Of a stretch of DNA of 64,000 nt, positions 61,679 through 64,000 are shown piece after piece. This stretch comes from Streptomyces sulphureus DSM 40104. GTDB lineage: Bacteria; Actinomycetota; Actinomycetes; Streptomycetales; Streptomycetaceae. The notes beneath the pieces are model-generated. The model was given only the letters and a program-made list of their open reading frames with translations. It made no database searches and was not told the DNA's origin. Each line of letters begins with the position of its first letter. The first letter of the stretch is position 1. Where the stretch lies: NCBI RefSeq assembly GCF_000381025.1, contig NZ_KB905813.1, forward strand, positions 788,716 to 852,715, written 5' to 3'. The position numbers and the translations under genes are program-made.

Positions 61679-62485
61679 TCACACCTCTGCCTGTCCGGCC
61701 CCCACGAGCGTCAGGTCGGTCCCGGCGGACCGGATGCCGTGGGCCGCCGCCTCGGTGAGGGAGGCGTCGGTGACCACGGTGTCGAAGGCGTCGAGCCCGG
61801 CCACCTTGTACATGCCGAAGGTGCCGTACTTCGACGACCCGGCAACCAGCACCGACTGCTGGGCCGCCGCCATCGCGGCCTGCTTAACCTCGACCTTCGG
61901 CGCGGAGGGCGTGGTCACCCCGCGGACGAGGTCCCACGAACTGGTGCTGACGAAGGCGACGTCGAAGGCGAGTTGGCGGATGGTCGCGGCGGCGAGGCGG
62001 CCCACGCTGGAGTGGTTGTCGGGCTCCACCTGGCCGCCGACGTGTATCACCGTCAGGTGGCTCGCGGGGAAGAGCTGCTCGACAGCGCCGAAGTCATTGG
62101 TGACGACGGTGAGTTCGGCGTGCTCGGCGAGGCGCGGGACCATCGCCAGCAGGGTGGTGCCGGCGTCCAGGTAGACGGTCATGCCGTCGTGCACCAGCTC
62201 GGCGGCCGCCTGCGCCATCGCATGCTTCTGCGGCTGCTCGACGACGGACTTGTCCTGGAAGCTCGGCTCCGAGTGGAGCCGACTGGCGATCCGGACGCCC
62301 CCGGGCACCGTGAAGACGAGTCCACGGCTCTCCAGTTCGGCGATGTCGCGGCGGACCGTCATGTGCGAGACGCCGAAGATCTGGGTGATCTGCTGGACGC
62401 TCAGCACGCCGTCGCGGCGCAGGTGTTTCAAGAGGAGTTCGCGTCGCTGATCCGGGATCAGCGGCGGCTCTCCGGAGGAACCCAT
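61679..62485 (-). CDS. DeoR-family regulator of the gluconate-type locus
   Basis: A 268-residue repressor: DeoR winged helix (LKHLRRDGVLSVQQITQIFG, VSHMTVRRDIAELESRGL) and sugar-phosphate domain with TVYLDAGTTLLAMVPRLAEH, LTVVTNDFGAVEQLF and SVLVAGSSKYGTFGMY. It lies downstream of the GntP permease on the same strand and likely responds to a gluconate-pathway phosphate. ATG 62485 has GGAGACGACACGGC before it. Confidence 0.93.
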   Translation of the reverse strand: MGSSGEPPLIPDQRRELLLKHLRRDGVLSVQQITQIFGVSHMTVRRDIAELESRGLVFTVPGGVRIASRLHSEPSFQDKSVVEQPQKHAMAQAAAELVHDGMTVYLDAGTTLLAMVPRLAEHAELTVVTNDFGAVEQLFPASHLTVIHVGGQVEPDNHSSVGRLAAATIRQLAFDVAFVSTSSWDLVRGVTTPSAPKVEVKQAAMAAAQQSVLVAGSSKYGTFGMYKVAGLDAFDTVVTDASLTEAAAHGIRSAGTDLTLVGAGQAEV

Positions 62486-62568
62486 GCCGTGTCGTCTCCG
62501 TCCTGGTGGTCGTGGGCGGTGGCCCGGGGGTGTGCGCTCTCATAGTGCCGGAGGCCGGCTCCCGCCCG

Positions 62569-63924
62569 TCAGCCGACCACCGTGCTCAGCAACAGGATGC
62601 CGCCGAGGCTCAGCACCGACTGGAGCGACAGCATCAGCGTCCAGGTACGGAACGTCTGGGCGATGCTCAGCTGGAAGTACTCCTTGAAGAGCCAGAACCC
62701 GGAGTCGTTCACGTGCGAGAGCATCACGGCACCCGACGCGGTGGCGAGCACGAGGAGTTCGGGCGAGAGCCCGGGGTACGTCCCGACGAGCGGGGCGACG
62801 ATGCCGGTCGCCGCGGCGGTCGCCACGGTTGCCGAGCCGAGGCAGATCCGCAGCAGTGCTGCCGCGCCCCAGGCGAGCAGGAGCGGCGGTATCGACCAGT
62901 CGACGGCGTAGTGCGCGATGACGTCGTCGACGCCGGTCGCCGAGAGCACCTCCTTGAGCGCACCGCCCGCACCGAGGATGAGGACGATGGTGCCGACCGG
63001 GCCGAGACCCTTCGCGGCCATCTTCTGCAACTGGTCGAGCCCGAAGCCGGACCGGATGCCGAGCGCGAAGAACGCGAAGACGACGGCGGCGATGAGGGAG
63101 AGGACGGGGGTGTCGCACGCCTCGAAGAGCGTGTACGCCCAGGACCCCTCCGACGTGACGGCCGTGCCCAGCGTGCCGGTGAGCATCAGTGCGGCCGGCA
63201 GCAGCACGGTGATCAGCGCCATGGTGAGGGAGACCGGACGCTTGCCCTCGCGCGGCGCGGGCCCGGGGTCGGGCACGGGGCCCTTCGTCAGGTCGGGCGC
63301 CGGACCGAACCAGCGGCTCGCCACCTTGGTCAGCAGCGGCCCGCTCACCGCCGCCAGCGGGATCGCGATGATCAGGCCGTAGAGCAGGGTGAGCCCGGTG
63401 CTGGCGTGGTAGGCGCCCACGGCCAGGGTCGGCGAGGGGTGCGGCGGCAGCAGCCCGTGCGAGACGTACAGCCCCGCGGCCATCGGCAGCCCGACGAACA
63501 GCAGGTGCGAGCCGGTGCGTTGGGCGACGGCGTACACCAGCGGGACGAGCATCACGAAGCTGACGTCGAAGAGGTGCGGCATGCCGATCAGCAGCGCGGC
63601 GGCGGCGATCGCCGTCGGCACCCACTTGACCGGCCGGGCGCCGATGAAGGCGGTCGCGATCCGGTCGGCTCCGCCGGACCCGAGCAGGATGCCGCCGAGC
63701 AGCGTGCCGAGTCCGATCACGGGTCCCGTGCTGCTCAGCGCGTCCCCGAAGCCGGTCTCGAAGTGCTCGACCGTCTTGGCGGGGGAGATGCCGTTGGCGA
63801 AGCCGAGGGCCAGCGCACTGACGGCGAGCGCGAGGAACGGGTGGAGCTTCGCCTTGGTGATCAGCAGGACGAGTACGACGATCGCCGCTGCGGCGAGGAG
63901 CAGGTGCTGGACGTCGGCGCTCAT
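62569..63924 (-). CDS. GntP-family gluconate:H+ permease
   Basis: A 451-residue carrier with about twelve to fourteen helices. GntP-specific stretches include KLHPFLALAVSALALGFANG, GFGDALSSTGPVIGLGTLLG, PPHPSPTLAVGAYHASTG and VNDSGFWLFKEYFQLS. It imports gluconate or a related sugar acid with a proton. ATG 63924 has CCGGAGAG upstream, and it overlaps the stop of a partial upstream gene (ATGA). DeoR is downstream. Confidence 0.94.
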   Translation of the reverse strand: MSADVQHLLLAAAAIVVLVLLITKAKLHPFLALAVSALALGFANGISPAKTVEHFETGFGDALSSTGPVIGLGTLLGGILLGSGGADRIATAFIGARPVKWVPTAIAAAALLIGMPHLFDVSFVMLVPLVYAVAQRTGSHLLFVGLPMAAGLYVSHGLLPPHPSPTLAVGAYHASTGLTLLYGLIIAIPLAAVSGPLLTKVASRWFGPAPDLTKGPVPDPGPAPREGKRPVSLTMALITVLLPAALMLTGTLGTAVTSEGSWAYTLFEACDTPVLSLIAAVVFAFFALGIRSGFGLDQLQKMAAKGLGPVGTIVLILGAGGALKEVLSATGVDDVIAHYAVDWSIPPLLLAWGAAALLRICLGSATVATAAATGIVAPLVGTYPGLSPELLVLATASGAVMLSHVNDSGFWLFKEYFQLSIAQTFRTWTLMLSLQSVLSLGGILLLSTVVG

Positions 63925-64000
63925 GCGGGCTCTCCGGAGGTGCGTGCCTCCCAAGCGGACACCAGGCCGGCGTCCGGTCCTTCGAGGTCGTCGAGGGTGA
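63921..64000 (-). CDS. C-terminus of an upstream gene (cut by the window edge)
   Basis: A frame ending LDDLEGPDAGLVSAWEARTS and GEPA stops at 63921 and overlaps the GntP start by four bases. Good third-position GC bias supports it. Only about 25 residues are visible; a gluconokinase is plausible from the locus and the acidic C-terminal style, but I cannot confirm it. Confidence 0.5.
   Translation of the reverse strand, partial: TLDDLEGPDAGLVSAWEARTSGEPA

Overview
The window is G+C-rich actinobacterial DNA of Streptomyces type. Codon third positions are almost all G or C, GTG starts and 4-base start/stop overlaps are common, and several lineage markers are present: Lsr2, DUF397, DUF6479, a SHOCT membrane protein, an Rv1733c-like membrane protein, and Hsp18 with its divergent regulator. 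I see no tRNA, rRNA, CRISPR array or intact insertion sequence. The gene mix (regulators, transporters, catabolic islands, decayed genes) suggests an accessory or arm region of the chromosome rather than core housekeeping DNA.

Layout. 1-10.5 kb: a two-component pair cut by the left edge, an alpha/beta hydrolase, an MFS exporter divergent from a ROK regulator, small enzymes and small membrane or regulatory proteins, a PLP enzyme, a CxxC flavoprotein and a methyltransferase. 10.5-18.2 kb: a DeoR regulator, a very unusual polytopic membrane protein carrying alpha/beta-hydrolase motifs, a small Cys-rich secreted peptide, and a beta-helix/AAA ATPase fusion. 18.6-22 kb: a GAF regulator followed by aldehyde dehydrogenase and DUF779. 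22-30.4 kb: MOSC, Nudix, a MarR-MFS operon, DUF397, a SpoIIE-type phosphatase, DUF6479, a GntR regulator and an MFS exporter. 30.4-33.3 kb: two secreted peptidoglycan hydrolases and a short decayed stretch with a frameshifted antitoxin-like gene.

33.3-39.6 kb is a catabolic island: a FadR-type GntR regulator divergent from galD-ligJ-ligK-ligI and an MFS carrier. It encodes the lower protocatechuate 4,5-cleavage (or gallate) route from 2-pyrone-4,6-dicarboxylate to pyruvate and oxaloacetate, with no ring-cleavage dioxygenase in view. 40.2-45.6 kb is a little-described module: IclR and dipeptidase E genes divergent from a DUF1177, OPT-transporter and AroM-family operon. 45.8-48.4 kb holds the Hsp18 heat-shock locus with a RheA-like operator, DUF2267 and Lsr2.

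48.6-59.9 kb is an acyl-CoA catabolic cluster: a GntR regulator, two cyclase-family metal hydrolases, two adenylate-forming CoA ligases, four acyl-CoA dehydrogenases and a crotonase that lacks both hydratase glutamates. Two distant promoters in this cluster share a nearly identical 17-bp A-rich element, which ties the cluster together. 60.0-61.6 kb is a deletion scar: the C-terminal remnant of a LacI regulator abuts the C-terminal remnant of a GH3 glycosidase. The window ends in a gluconate-type locus with a DeoR regulator, a GntP permease and a partial upstream gene.
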